A DNA stretch of 64,000 bases. It comes from Halothiobacillus neapolitanus c2 (GTDB taxonomy: Bacteria; Pseudomonadota; Gammaproteobacteria; Halothiobacillales; Halothiobacillaceae). Shown here piece by piece: positions 9,399 through 19,071 of the stretch. A model generated the notes under the pieces. That model was given only the letters and a program-made list of their open reading frames with translations, was not told the origin of the DNA and searched no databases. The stretch spans positions 2,297,501 through 2,361,500 of the forward strand of contig NC_013422.1 of assembly GCF_000024765.1 (NCBI RefSeq). The letters are read 5' to 3'. Both the position numbers and the translations under genes were made by a program. Position 1 is the stretch's first letter. Each line of letters begins with the position of its first letter.

Positions 9399-12001
9399 GC
9401 CCTTCACTAATGGTGCATTCGAAAGAGCACGCCGATCTTGGCGCCCGCATTGCCCAGCATCTGGCAACGTGGCCGGAGGCGCTGCGTGCGACCGATGGCG
9501 CGCGGGTGTTTCTCGAAACGCACACCCATCTGATCGACGAATTGCTCAAAAGTTACTGGCCAGAGGAACTCGCGTCAGGTGCGGCTGCTCTGGTCGCAGT
9601 CGGTGGTTATGGTCGCGGCGAACAATTCCCGCATTCGGACATCGATCTGCTGATCCTGCTCGAAACCCATCAACCCGACTCAGCCATCCAGAATTTTCTG
9701 CGCCATTTGTGGGATGCAGGCCTTGTGATCGGTCACGCGGTGCGCACGGTCGATGAATGCCTGATCGCCGGGCGAGACGACGTGACGGTCTACACCAATC
9801 TGTTGGATGCGCGCTTGATTACCGGCAATGCCGCGCTGTTCAAACAACTGGATCAATTGGTCCGTTCCGATCAGGTCTTTCAGGACTGGCCCTTCTTCCA
9901 GGCCAAAACGGCCGAACAGGCCATACGCTATCAAATGTTCGATGAAATGGGCGCCAAAATCGAACCCAATATCAAAGAGAGTCCCGGTGGCCTGCGTGAC
10001 CTGCACACCCTTCGCTGGATCGGCAACCGGGTAGCGGGCGCAGGTACGCTGGATGCCATGCACGAATATGGCCTGCTGGGAGATCGGGAATGGCAGACAC
10101 TCACGGAGGCTGAGGCTTTTATCAGCCAAGTCCGCATCGGGCTGCATGCCTTGGCAGGACGCGCCGAAGAACGCCTTCTACTGCTACACCAGAAAACATT
10201 GGCGGCTCAGTTCGGCTATGAAGGTGAGCAGGACGGCAACCTTGCCGTAGAACGATTCATGCAGCGGTACTTCCGTACCACCATCGAGATCGAACGCCTC
10301 AACCAGCTGATTCTCCAAAACTTTCGCGAGGCACTCGACCCGCATCCGGATAATCGCATCATCCCGATCAATGCCCGATTCCGTATTCGAGGACACCTCT
10401 TGGAAACCGTCGATGCGCAGGTATTCATGCGCTCGCCGACAGCCATCCTCGAAATGTTCCTGCTTCTGGCGCAGCACACCGAACTGCTGGGCCCCAGCGC
10501 CGCTACGGCTCGCCAGCTTCGGGCCAACCTCAGCGTCATCGACGAGGGTTTCCGCAAAAATCCTCAGGCGCAACAACTGTTCATGGCGATTTGGCAGAAC
10601 AAGACCGGCGTCTACCGGGCACTCAAGGCCATGAATCTCAGCGGCGTTCTGGCGGCCTACATACCGGCTTTCAGTCAGATCGTCGGCCTCATGCAGTTCG
10701 ATCTGTTCCATGCTTACACGGTCGATGCACACACCCTTCTGGTCATCCGTAACCTGCGGCGCTTTTCCCAGCCGCAATTCACAGAAGAACACCCGATGGC
10801 CAGCCAGATCATCCATCGTGTCCACCGCCCGGAGACTCTCTATCTTGCCGGATTGTTCCACGATATCGCCAAAGGTCGTGGCGGCGACCACGCAGAATTG
10901 GGGGCCGTCGATGCACGGCAATTTGCCAATGCACATGGTTTACCCAGCGCAGAGGCCGAACGTATGGCCTGGTTGGTCGAAAACCATTTGTTGATGTCGT
11001 TCACCGCGCAGCGTCGCGATATCGAAGATCCGACCGTGGTGGAGGAATTCGCGCGTATCGTCGGCAGCTCTGCCCGACTGGATGACCTATACCTGCTTAC
11101 GGTGGCCGACATCTGCGCCACCAACCTCAACCTCTGGAATTCCTGGCGTGATGCCCTACTCAAGCGCCTGCATCAGTTGACCGAAAACTGGTTCAACCAA
11201 GGCGAGCAGAGTGCGCGCGAGATCGTCGATGCAACGCGAGCAGCAGCGCTCCGCGAAGGCATCGCCGCCAATATTCCCGCTGAAGACCTCGCCGGCTGGT
11301 TCGAGAGCCTGCCGGACGATTACTTTCTGCGTACCGACATCGCACCTGTGCTGCAACATGCGCGCCTGGCGTTGGGGGAAGACCGCTTGCCCGTCCTGTG
11401 GATCAGCAACACGCCCGATCAGGATGCCATCCAGATTCTGGTATTAACTGAGAACAGCCACGGCCAGTTCGCGCGCATTGTGACCGAACTCGACCGCAGC
11501 GGATTGAATGTTCAATCGGCCAACATGACCGTGATCACGCCCACTGCTGCGCACTTGGAGAAGCGGGCGTTGTTCGAGTTCTTTATTCTCGACCAGCATA
11601 ATGGCGCACGACTGGATCACTGGTCGCTCGACATGTTGCGCACGCGCCTGCGCGATCGGTTGCAAAGTACGGATGCAGCGCGCACCCGTATTCACCGCCG
11701 CAGCCCGCCTCAACTCGCCAGCATCGATGTGGCGACTCAAATTCAGTTTTTGAGTGACCATCGTCGAGGACGCACCGAAATCCAGATCATCACCAAGGAT
11801 CGCCCCGGCCTGCTCGCCGACATCACAACCGCGTTCGCCGATTTGGACATCAGCCTCAATCACGCACGCGTCAGCACACTGGGTGAACGCGTTGAGGATG
11901 CATTCTACGTGGTAGAAAGGCAGGGTCATGCCGTGGATTCGCCCAAACGCTGCGCAGAAATTGAAGCTGCGCTACGTGCGGCCATTCATAGCCGCTCATG
12001 A
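9395..12001 (+). CDS. glnD: Bifunctional uridylyltransferase/uridylyl-removing enzyme (PII regulator)
   Basis: Senses glutamine and adds or removes UMP on the PII nitrogen-signalling proteins. Domain order is an N-terminal nucleotidyltransferase (GGYGRGEQFPHSDIDLLIL, near residue 68), a central helical segment, an HD hydrolase domain with the metal pair in LAGLFHDIAKGRGGDHAELG (near residue 485), and two C-terminal ACT domains (IQILVLTENSHGQFARIV and IQIITKDRPGLLADITTAF). The open frame extends upstream to 9311, inside map, but the ATG at 9395 overlaps the map stop as ATGA and gives the usual protein start; length is then 868 residues. It overlaps rluA by four bases at the 3' end. Confidence 0.95.
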   Translation: MSPSLMVHSKEHADLGARIAQHLATWPEALRATDGARVFLETHTHLIDELLKSYWPEELASGAAALVAVGGYGRGEQFPHSDIDLLILLETHQPDSAIQNFLRHLWDAGLVIGHAVRTVDECLIAGRDDVTVYTNLLDARLITGNAALFKQLDQLVRSDQVFQDWPFFQAKTAEQAIRYQMFDEMGAKIEPNIKESPGGLRDLHTLRWIGNRVAGAGTLDAMHEYGLLGDREWQTLTEAEAFISQVRIGLHALAGRAEERLLLLHQKTLAAQFGYEGEQDGNLAVERFMQRYFRTTIEIERLNQLILQNFREALDPHPDNRIIPINARFRIRGHLLETVDAQVFMRSPTAILEMFLLLAQHTELLGPSAATARQLRANLSVIDEGFRKNPQAQQLFMAIWQNKTGVYRALKAMNLSGVLAAYIPAFSQIVGLMQFDLFHAYTVDAHTLLVIRNLRRFSQPQFTEEHPMASQIIHRVHRPETLYLAGLFHDIAKGRGGDHAELGAVDARQFANAHGLPSAEAERMAWLVENHLLMSFTAQRRDIEDPTVVEEFARIVGSSARLDDLYLLTVADICATNLNLWNSWRDALLKRLHQLTENWFNQGEQSAREIVDATRAAALREGIAANIPAEDLAGWFESLPDDYFLRTDIAPVLQHARLALGEDRLPVLWISNTPDQDAIQILVLTENSHGQFARIVTELDRSGLNVQSANMTVITPTAAHLEKRALFEFFILDQHNGARLDHWSLDMLRTRLRDRLQSTDAARTRIHRRSPPQLASIDVATQIQFLSDHRRGRTEIQIITKDRPGLLADITTAFADLDISLNHARVSTLGERVEDAFYVVERQGHAVDSPKRCAEIEAALRAAIHSRS

Positions 12002-12666
12002 ATCCAAACACAAATCTTGGGCATCTCGCGGGCGTAACCGACACCACTGAGCCTTGGCGTCTGCTGGCCGAAACAGCGGATTTTCTGATCATCGCCAAGC
12101 CCACGCGCATGCTTACCCAACCGGGCAAGGAAGCGCACAAAACCGACAGCCTGATCACCCGCGTCAATCAGGAATTTCCCGAAGCGCGGATCGTGCATCG
12201 ATTGGACTGGGATACATCGGGCGTGATGGTGCTGGCACGGCACGCGCGAGCGCACCGCGCACTATCAATCGCGTTTCAGGATCGACGCACAAAAAAGTGT
12301 TACATCGCCCATGTCGATCGCGCGCCCGCGCCGCCGCAGGGTTTGATCGACCGGCCGATCGGCTCGGACAGGGAACATCGCCCCCGCTACCGGATCGACG
12401 AGGAACAGGGCCGGCCTTCCCAAACGCGTTATGTCGTGCTGAACGAAACGGCGGATTTCGCTCGCCTGGCGCTGGAACCCATTACCGGCCGCTCGCACCA
12501 GCTTCGGGTGCATCTGCTGTCCATCGGCCACCCGATTCAGGGCGATACGCTCTACCACCCTCACGCACAAAACCATGCCCGGCTCATGCTCCATGCCGAA
12601 TCGTTGTCCTTTCCTGACCCCGCAAGCGGAATCACGCAGACATTCAGCGATCCCGTCCCCTTCTAG
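11998..12666 (+). CDS. rluA: RluA-type pseudouridine synthase
   Basis: Converts uridine to pseudouridine in 23S rRNA and tRNA. The catalytic aspartate lies in the family motif HRLDWDTSGVMVLA (near residue 64), and PITGRSHQLRVHLLSIGHPIQGD is the conserved C-terminal core. The protein is 222 residues long, lacks an S4 domain and closely resembles E. coli RluA in its DSLITRVNQEFPEA segment, which favours RluA over RluC or RluD. It is coupled to glnD by an ATGA overlap and ends nine bases before the convergent algR. Confidence 0.88.
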   Translation: MNPNTNLGHLAGVTDTTEPWRLLAETADFLIIAKPTRMLTQPGKEAHKTDSLITRVNQEFPEARIVHRLDWDTSGVMVLARHARAHRALSIAFQDRRTKKCYIAHVDRAPAPPQGLIDRPIGSDREHRPRYRIDEEQGRPSQTRYVVLNETADFARLALEPITGRSHQLRVHLLSIGHPIQGDTLYHPHAQNHARLMLHAESLSFPDPASGITQTFSDPVPF

Positions 12667-12675
12667 CACACTGCT

Positions 12676-13380
12676 TCAATCGACACTTCCAAGCGCTTCA
12701 CGTACGGCGGGCATTGCCCGGCGACTGATTTCCAGCGGCGCGGGCAACCCCACCACCTCCGCCAGATGCTGGCCGGATGCATTGCGGTTTATTGCCCGCA
12801 AGCGGGCGCGATTGATCAAACTGTGTCGATGCAAGCGAAGCAAATAATCGCCGAACAGTCCCTCCAGTTCCTTGAGACTCTGCTCCAGAAGCACTTCGCC
12901 TTCAACCGTGATCAGGCGGGTGTATTTATCGTCACTCAATGCGGCGATGATGTCGGAGGCGGACACCACGCGCTGCTGACGTCCGATCTGGATGTTCAGG
13001 CGCGGCTCGTGACTTTGCTGAGCGCGGGTGGGCTGTGCGGCGCGCGCGATGGCTTGGGCGAGCCGTTCAGGCTCGATGGGTTTAACGAGGTAATCGATTG
13101 GGCTGCTGGCAAACGCTTCGAGCGCATGACCGGGATGAGCCGTGGTGAAAATGATCGCGGGCGGCACGGCCAACTGGCGTAACCGCTTCGCCCAACTCAA
13201 TCCCGACTCGCCGGGCATTTCGATATCGAGAAACACCAGCTCCGGCTCAGACGCCAATGCCGCCTCAGCCTTTGCCACATGATCGGCCTCGCCCACCACA
13301 AGTACATCGGGATGCTCGGACAGCAACCGCCGCAAACGTGCTCGGGCCAGCGGCTCATCATCGACAATTAATACACGCAT
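12676..13380 (-). CDS. algR: LytTR-family response regulator (AlgR-like)
   Basis: Two-component response regulator with an N-terminal receiver and a C-terminal LytTR DNA-binding domain. The receiver shows the acidic pair (VDDE), the phosphoacceptor aspartate in LVFLDIEMPGESG (near residue 54) and the lysine in DYLVKPIEP. The LytTR half runs from about residue 130 (KYTRLITVEGEVLLEQSLKELE). It lies four bases after the adjacent kinase gene, so the two form a cognate pair. In Pseudomonas the same pair controls alginate and motility; the targets here are unknown. In pseudomonads hemC directly follows algR, whereas here the hem genes begin about 8.6 kb away. Confidence 0.88.
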   Translation of the reverse strand: MRVLIVDDEPLARARLRRLLSEHPDVLVVGEADHVAKAEAALASEPELVFLDIEMPGESGLSWAKRLRQLAVPPAIIFTTAHPGHALEAFASSPIDYLVKPIEPERLAQAIARAAQPTRAQQSHEPRLNIQIGRQQRVVSASDIIAALSDDKYTRLITVEGEVLLEQSLKELEGLFGDYLLRLHRHSLINRARLRAINRNASGQHLAEVVGLPAPLEISRRAMPAVREALGSVD

Positions 13381-13384
13381 GGCG

Positions 13385-14491
13385 TCATCCTTTCCTCTTG
13401 TTCGTTTGCGAGCGAGGCAGCACCAGCTTGACGCGAAAATGCGCGTCGATCACACCGGTGCGCAAACTCGCACGGTCGGCAAACATCAACGCCAACCGAT
13501 CACGGATATTCTGCAGGGAGATCCCGTTGCCGTCCCGGGCTGACGGCTGATCATCCATGATGACCGGATTATCGATCAACAGACTGACGGCCTGGTCACC
13601 CACCAGACATTCAATGCGAATGGTGCACGGCTCCGAACTGCGCTCCACAGCATAGCGCACGGCATTTTCCACCAAGGGCTGGATGGTCAGGATCGGCAAC
13701 GTGATCGCCGGCAACGGATCTTTGGGCAATACCCACTCAACGACCAGACGCGGACCAAGGCGCCAGCGTTCCAATGCCAGATAGCGACGGGTCAGAGCCA
13801 GCTCATCGTCCAGACTGGCCGTATCGCCCGCGTGCAGGGCAGCGCGAAAAATCGAGGCCAGATCCAGAACCGCCGCTTCGGCTGCCTTGGGATCGGTATC
13901 GATCAGGGCCGCTACGGTATTGAGACTATTGAACAGGAAATGCGGACGAATGCGGGCATGTAGTGCATCCAGCTCCGCCTTGGTCTGCGCCGTCACCCGC
14001 CGGGTTTTGGCCCAATGCAGCGAGAAAATCCAGATCCCCATACCGCCGACCACCGAGGCAATCGCCTGATTGTGCAACAAAAAATCAAACTGGCTTTCGA
14101 ATGGATTCCACCCCAATCGGGTCAGCGACTGATAGGCCAAAACGCTCATGATCGACGTGACGATAAGCAGAATAGACATGACCACCAACAACAACCAATG
14201 CCGAGGCAGGCGACAGAGGGGCTTTTGCAGCGCGCATAACACGCCGACCGTAATCAGTGTCACCCAAGCGACGAACCATGAGGTGGTGCCCAGACGAATC
14301 CAGCGGTCTTCGGATACGCCGGGGGCAATGGCCAGCAACAGCGCCAACCCGAATCCAAGTAATAGCGTAATCAGCAAGATGCGCGGCGTGCAAAACGCGG
14401 GCAACGCCATGATGACAGGAGGCTGCGGTGGAAATTGAGCGTCCCCAGACAGATGTGGCTTGGATTGATCTGATTTATCTGCGCTCATCAA
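13385..14491 (-). CDS. algZ: LytS/AlgZ-type membrane sensor histidine kinase
   Basis: Membrane histidine kinase predicted to phosphorylate the adjacent LytTR regulator. Several hydrophobic segments (between about residues 32 and 165) precede a His-kinase domain of the LytS type with HARIRPHFLFNSLNTVAALI (near residue 180) and an ATPase end with IQPLVENAVRYAV and GNGISLQNIRDRL. No periplasmic ligand domain is evident. The gene diverges from argH across about 120 bases, the same neighbourhood as in Pseudomonas (argH beside algZ). The name rests on this synteny plus family resemblance. Confidence 0.82.
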   Translation of the reverse strand: MMSADKSDQSKPHLSGDAQFPPQPPVIMALPAFCTPRILLITLLLGFGLALLLAIAPGVSEDRWIRLGTTSWFVAWVTLITVGVLCALQKPLCRLPRHWLLLVVMSILLIVTSIMSVLAYQSLTRLGWNPFESQFDFLLHNQAIASVVGGMGIWIFSLHWAKTRRVTAQTKAELDALHARIRPHFLFNSLNTVAALIDTDPKAAEAAVLDLASIFRAALHAGDTASLDDELALTRRYLALERWRLGPRLVVEWVLPKDPLPAITLPILTIQPLVENAVRYAVERSSEPCTIRIECLVGDQAVSLLIDNPVIMDDQPSARDGNGISLQNIRDRLALMFADRASLRTGVIDAHFRVKLVLPRSQTNKRKG

Positions 14492-14610
14492 CGCTCCATG
14501 TCTGTGTTTTATCCGGCCGGTCTATCTCACCAACCCTCGGGTTAGATCATCAAAAGAAGGTCGCGCGAGGCTTGCGATATACTACGCCACCCTGTGAGAT
14601 ATTTTAACGA

Positions 14611-16047
14611 GTGACCTTCATGATCCGCCCCGATGAACAGACCGCCCCCAACCCAGCCGAACTGCCGACGACCAAACTCTGGGGCGGCCGTTTCGACGAA
14701 CCCACCGATGCCTTTGTTGAAGCCTTCACCGCTTCCGTTGGTTTTGACCAGCGCCTGTTCCGCGAAGACATCGCCGGTTCGACCGCCCACGCAAAAATGC
14801 TGGCCAAGGTTGGCGTCCTCACCACGGCGGAATGCGACAAGATCATCGACGGGCTGAACGGCATCCTGCTCGACATCGAGCGCGGCGATTTTTCCTGGGT
14901 TGTGGCCTATGAAGACGTGCACATGAACATCGAGGCGCGTCTGATCGACCGCATCGGCGATGTCGGCAAGAAACTGCACACTGGTCGTTCACGCAATGAT
15001 CAGGTCGCTACCGACGTGCGACTGTATCTGCGTGGCGCCATTGATCGTATCGAGCTTGAACTGACTCGATTGCGGGCGGGCCTGGTGGATTTAGCCGAGC
15101 GCGAAGCCGATACCGTGATGCCTGGCTTCACCCATTTGCAGGTCGCCCAGCCGATCAGCTTCGGCCATCACCTGCTCGCCTGGTACGAAATGCTGACCCG
15201 CGATGCCGAGCGGCTGGCCGACGTTCGCAAGCGCGTGAACATCCTGCCCTTGGGTTCGGCGGCGCTGGCGGGCACGTCTTACCCGCTTGATCGCGACTAT
15301 GTGGCCGAACTGCTGGGCTTCGATGGCGTCAGCCGCAATTCGCTGGATGCCGTTTCCGACCGCGATTTCGTCATCGAATTCCTCTCAGCCGCCTCGGTGT
15401 CCATGATGCACCTGTCGCGCATGAGCGAAGAGCTGATTCTCTGGACCTCCGCCCAGTTCGCCTTCATCGATCTGCCGGATCGCTTCTGCACCGGCAGCTC
15501 GATCATGCCGCAGAAGAAAAATCCGGACGTACCCGAACTCGTGCGCGGCAAAACCGGGCGTGTGTATGGCGATCTGTTCGCGCTGCTCACCCTGATGAAA
15601 GGCCAGCCGCTAGCCTACAACAAAGATAACCAAGAAGACAAAGAGCCACTGTTCGATGCCGTGGACACCTTGATGGGTAGCCTGCGCGCCTTCGCCGATA
15701 TGATTCCGGCCATCGAACCGAACCGCGAGCGGATGCGCATCGCCGCCAAGCAGGGGTTCTCCACCGCGACCGATCTGGCCGATTACTTGGTGCGTCAGGG
15801 CGTTGCGTTTCGCGATGCGCATGAAATTGTCGGTAAAGCCGTACGCCACGCCCAGAACGCCGGTTGTGATCTATCTGAATTGCCTTTGGCGCAATTGCAG
15901 GCCTTCTCGCCGAAAATTCAGGACGATGTGTTCGCGGTACTGACCCTTGAAGGCAGCATGGCCGCGCGCGACCTCACCGGCGGCACCGCACCGAATCAAG
16001 TGCGTATACAAGCGGCCGCCGCGAAAAAGGGACTGCAACGTTCGTAA
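14611..16047 (+). CDS. argH: Argininosuccinate lyase
   Basis: Last step of arginine synthesis, splitting argininosuccinate into arginine and fumarate. The fumarase/aspartase-superfamily signature [12 protein letters not shown] lies near residue 296, with the further motifs [13 protein letters not shown] and [27 protein letters not shown]. The open frame starts with GTG at 14611; an in-frame ATG at 14620 is an equally possible start and would give 475 residues. It is transcribed divergently from algZ and is followed by an intrinsic terminator. Confidence 0.96.
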   Translation: MTFMIRPDEQTAPNPAELPTTKLWGGRFDEPTDAFVEAFTASVGFDQRLFREDIAGSTAHAKMLAKVGVLTTAECDKIIDGLNGILLDIERGDFSWVVAYEDVHMNIEARLIDRIGDVGKKLHTGRSRNDQVATDVRLYLRGAIDRIELELTRLRAGLVDLAEREADTVMPGFTHLQVAQPISFGHHLLAWYEMLTRDAERLADVRKRVNILPLGSAALAGTSYPLDRDYVAELLGFDGVSRNSLDAVSDRDFVIEFLSAASVSMMHLSRMSEELILWTSAQFAFIDLPDRFCTGSSIMPQKKNPDVPELVRGKTGRVYGDLFALLTLMKGQPLAYNKDNQEDKEPLFDAVDTLMGSLRAFADMIPAIEPNRERMRIAAKQGFSTATDLADYLVRQGVAFRDAHEIVGKAVRHAQNAGCDLSELPLAQLQAFSPKIQDDVFAVLTLEGSMAARDLTGGTAPNQVRIQAAAAKKGLQRS

Positions 16048-16091
16048 AAAGCCCGCCATCTAACCGTCATCTCAAGCATTGCTTTGCCATT

Positions 16092-16120
16092 GCCCGCTCT
16101 TTGAAGTGGGCTTTTATTTT
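16092..16120 (+). terminator. Intrinsic terminator after argH
   Basis: GCCCGC at 16092-16097 pairs with GTGGGC at 16106-16111 (one G-T wobble) around an eight-base loop, followed by TTTTATTTT. Confidence 0.7.
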
Positions 16121-16764
16121 GGCTGAGCGACCACGCTTGCAAGGAACTGAGACATATCTTGCATTTGCTCGGGGCAAATCTGATGTGCCATTGTGTAGAA
16201 ATGTGTTTCAACGCGCTTGGCGCCGGCAGCGTTCAACACATGCGTCATGCGTGCAGCCGAGGCAACGGGCACGACATCATCCTGCTCGCCGTGGCCGATA
16301 AAGATCGGCATCGATTTGCGGTCTTCCGGCAACATGAATTGATCCGCCGCCGGTAACTACGTGGAGAGCAACAAAACGCCAATCGGCGCACGCTTGACCG
16401 CACACGCTGCGCGCAAGGCGATCACCCCGCCCTGAGAAAACCCCGCCAGCACGCAAGGGGCGGTGCCAACCTTGGCATCGATCAGGGCCGCGATCCGCGC
16501 CACCGAGGACGCAATTCCCATCTCATCCACCGGCGCATCTCGATCCAGACCATAAATGTCAAACCAACTTGGCATAAGATAGCCGTTGTTGATCGTCACG
16601 GGCGCGACGGGCGCATCGGGTGCATGCACCGCGAATTTCCGCTCAGGCAATGCCGCATCTTCACCCAGACTCTCCCCAAGCATTCGACCAATGGGCGCAA
16701 GATCGTCGCCATTCGCGCCCAATCCATGCAGCAAAACAATGTGAACCGTGTGATCCCCTATCAT
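16114..16764 (-). pseudogene. Carboxylesterase/phospholipase (abhydrolase_2) interrupted by an in-frame TAG
   Basis: Alpha/beta hydrolase of the small carboxylesterase family (YpfH/EstB-like). The frame opens at ATG 16764 (GGAG six bases upstream) and reads through HGLGANGDDL, the nucleophile motif GFSQGG and VLLLST, then meets TAG at 16359-16357. Without any shift the same frame continues LPAADQFMLPEDRKSMPIFI, the catalytic aspartate region GEQDDVVP and the histidine region YTMAHQICPEQ to a normal stop. All three triad residues are thus intact around the single stop. Relatives typically have LSTY at this place, so a tyrosine codon has probably become TAG. Explanations are a recent nonsense mutation, a sequencing error, or amber read-through; translation as written would end after 135 residues. 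Confidence 0.85.
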
Positions 16765-16868
16765 CTGTTGCTCCGCAGAAAATTGAGTCAGTAAGCTTAC
16801 CCCACCGCGAGTGACGCTGTGCTATACACTTTTGATTACGACACCGGAATCCATCCAAGGAGCACAAC

Positions 16869-17546
16869 ATGACCCCACCTCAAAAGACCCCCACGCAGGA
16901 TGTGGGCGAATTTGATCATCGCGCCACGCGGCGCGACTTTGTATTCGGTGAATTGCACCGCAGCGATTTGCTGGCTGATCCTGTGCTCCAGCTCGAACAA
17001 TGGCTCAACGCAGCCAAGGAAGCAGGCAATTTCGACGCCACCGCCATGTGCCTGTCCACGGCCACCAAGGAGGGTCGCCCCTCGGCCCGCTACGTTCTGC
17101 TCAAACATCTGGATACGCGCGGCCTGTGCTTTTACACCGACAGCCGCAGCCGCAAAGGGCAGGAGCTGGCCGAAAACCCGTTCGCAGCCCTCACCTTCTA
17201 CTGGCCGGAAATGGATCGACAAGTGCGCGTAACCGGCCGGATCGAACGCCTGCCCGATGCAGACAACGAGGCGTACTTCAATCAGCGGCCCATCAAATCG
17301 CGGATTGCAGCGGTGGCCTCGCATCAAAGCCAACCAATCGAATCCAGAGCAGCGCTCGAAGAACGCTTCAAGGCAGTGGAAACGGAATTCCCCGAACAAA
17401 ACGTACCCCGCAACCCGGCATGGGGCGGCTACCGCTTGATGCCGGATGAGTGGGAATTTTGGCAAGGGCGGCGCTCGCGTTTGCATGATCGTTTTGTCTA
17501 CACCCCGGAAGGTGAAGGCTGGCAAGTGCAACGCCTGATGCCATGA
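16869..17546 (+). CDS. pdxH: Pyridoxamine 5'-phosphate oxidase
   Basis: FMN-dependent oxidase that makes pyridoxal 5'-phosphate, the active form of vitamin B6. Recognisable segments are RPSARYVLLKHLDTRGLCFY, SRKGQELAENPFAALTFYWPE (FMN and phosphate contacts), VRVTGRIERLP, and the C-terminal WGGYRLMPDEWEFWQGR with RLHDRF, the PdxH signature. At 225 residues the length is usual. AAGGAG lies seven bases before the ATG. Its stop overlaps the ung start as ATGA, so the two genes are translationally coupled although they have unrelated functions. Confidence 0.97.
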   Translation: MTPPQKTPTQDVGEFDHRATRRDFVFGELHRSDLLADPVLQLEQWLNAAKEAGNFDATAMCLSTATKEGRPSARYVLLKHLDTRGLCFYTDSRSRKGQELAENPFAALTFYWPEMDRQVRVTGRIERLPDADNEAYFNQRPIKSRIAAVASHQSQPIESRAALEERFKAVETEFPEQNVPRNPAWGGYRLMPDEWEFWQGRRSRLHDRFVYTPEGEGWQVQRLMP

Positions 17547-18241
17547 CCGACACGCCACAACACACCGCGATGGAGTCGAGCTGGCAAGCCCAGCTATCAA
17601 CCGTACTGAACTCGGAACCCATCAACCGGCTGCGGGATTTTCTGCGCGAGCAATTACGCTGCGACACGCCGCTTCTACCGGCCAAAGTCGATTGGCTCAA
17701 TGCCTTTACTGCCACGCCATTCGATAAAGTACGCGTTGTGATTCTGGGCCAAGACCCCTACCCCACGCCCGGCCACGCCCACGGCCTGAGTTTCTCGGTA
17801 CGCCCCACAGTCCGGCCTCTGCCCAAGTCGTTGATCAATATTTTTCAGGAACTGCGTGACGATCTTGGCATTGAAAACACCTGCGGCGATTTAACGCCTT
17901 GGGCCGAACAAGGTGTATTGCTGCTCAATGCCGTACTCACCGTTCCGGCCGGGCAATCGGCTGGGCATCAAAACAAAGGCTGGGAAGTGCTGACCGATGC
18001 TGCCATCGAAGCGCTGGCCGCACGCGAGAAGCCGGTTGTCTTTGTGCTTTGGGGTGTGTTTGCGCAGAAAAAGCGGGCATTGATCGAGCCGCATAATCAA
18101 GACAAAAGACATCTGATTATCCAGAGCCCGCACCCTTCGCCGCTCTCAGCCTATCGTGGTTTTTTCGGCTCACGGCCTTTTTCAAAAATCAACGCATTTC
18201 TGGAAGAACGCGGCGAGCCGCCCATTGACTGGCACACCTGA
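17543..18241 (+). CDS. ung: Uracil-DNA glycosylase, family 1
   Basis: Removes uracil from DNA to start base-excision repair. The water-activating motif GQDPYPTPGHAHGLSFS (near residue 69) and the DNA-intercalating loop HPSPLSAYRGFFGSRPF (near residue 194) are both intact. The 232-residue length fits. It overlaps pdxH by four bases and converges on radC seven bases later without a visible terminator. Confidence 0.97.
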   Translation: MTDTPQHTAMESSWQAQLSTVLNSEPINRLRDFLREQLRCDTPLLPAKVDWLNAFTATPFDKVRVVILGQDPYPTPGHAHGLSFSVRPTVRPLPKSLINIFQELRDDLGIENTCGDLTPWAEQGVLLLNAVLTVPAGQSAGHQNKGWEVLTDAAIEALAAREKPVVFVLWGVFAQKKRALIEPHNQDKRHLIIQSPHPSPLSAYRGFFGSRPFSKINAFLEERGEPPIDWHT

Positions 18242-18248
18242 ACGCCAA

Positions 18249-18920
18249 TCAAATCATGCCCAGCTCCGCCATCGAGGTGCAGCGATCACCTACGATCATA
18301 TGATCGAGCAAACGAACGTCGATCAGATTGAGCGCATCGCGTAACCGCAGGGTGATCTCCCGATCAGCCGTGCTGGGTTCGGCAACGCCCGAAGGGTGGT
18401 TATGCGCCAGAATCACGGCCGCAGCGTTATGCCGCAACACCGCCTTGACGACCTCGCGCGGGTGCACCGCCGACTGATTAATGGTGCCGTAAAACAACCG
18501 CTCGAAGGCCAACACGCGATGACGCTGATCAAGAAACAGCACCGCGAATACCTCTTGCGCCGCATCACGCAACTGCGCCTGTAAATACCGGCGCGTAGCC
18601 TCCGGGCTGTCGATCACCGCACCTTCTGCCAGTTCTTCGGCGAAATGGCGTCTCGCCAATTCCAAAACCGCCTGAAGTTGCGCGAATTTGGCATCGCCCA
18701 ATCCTTTGGCCTCTGTAAAGTCTCGCCGCGAGGCGTTCAGCAGACCACGTACACCACCGAAGTGCGTCAGTAAATCACGCGCCAAATCCACCGCAGAACG
18801 TCCGGCGACGCCGGTACGCAAAAAAATGGCGAACAACTCGGCATCCGATAACGCCCCCGCGCCCTGCTTGAGTAAGCGCTCCCTTGGGCGCTCATCTTCC
18901 GGCCAGTCCGTAATCGCCAT
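18249..18920 (-). CDS. radC: RadC family JAB1/MPN metalloprotein
   Basis: RadC proteins carry a helix-hairpin-helix N-terminal region (here near [20 protein letters not shown]) and a C-terminal JAB/MPN domain with the metal motif [17 protein letters not shown] (near residue 172) plus an upstream glutamate. Historically linked to DNA repair, the biochemical role of chromosomal RadC remains unsettled. A strong GGAGGG lies upstream of the ATG at 18920. The length of 223 residues is typical. Confidence 0.94.
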   Translation of the reverse strand: MAITDWPEDERPRERLLKQGAGALSDAELFAIFLRTGVAGRSAVDLARDLLTHFGGVRGLLNASRRDFTEAKGLGDAKFAQLQAVLELARRHFAEELAEGAVIDSPEATRRYLQAQLRDAAQEVFAVLFLDQRHRVLAFERLFYGTINQSAVHPREVVKAVLRHNAAAVILAHNHPSGVAEPSTADREITLRLRDALNLIDVRLLDHMIVGDRCTSMAELGMI

Positions 18921-19023
18921 GGGTACCCTCCGATTCGAACAATAAGAACTCGATCATAATCAGGTCACTGGTAAACGGACAGTCATTGGGGCGATATCGC
19001 GAGGATCTCTTTATAAATCAGAT

Positions 19024-19048
19024 AAAAAAACGCGCCTGTTTAGGCGCG
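19024..19048 (-). terminator. Intrinsic terminator of the small exported-peptide gene
   Basis: On the minus strand CGCGCCT pairs with AGGCGCG around a four-base loop, followed by seven Ts (19030-19024). It lies 24 bases after the stop of the small gene. Confidence 0.85.
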
Positions 19049-19071
19049 CTTGAGTCAGGAGAAAACAGGGC

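Noticed and set aside
16335-16764. Frameshift in the carboxylesterase gene
   Set aside because: The distance between the two pieces is a multiple of three and the frame is continuous; the break is a single TAG codon.
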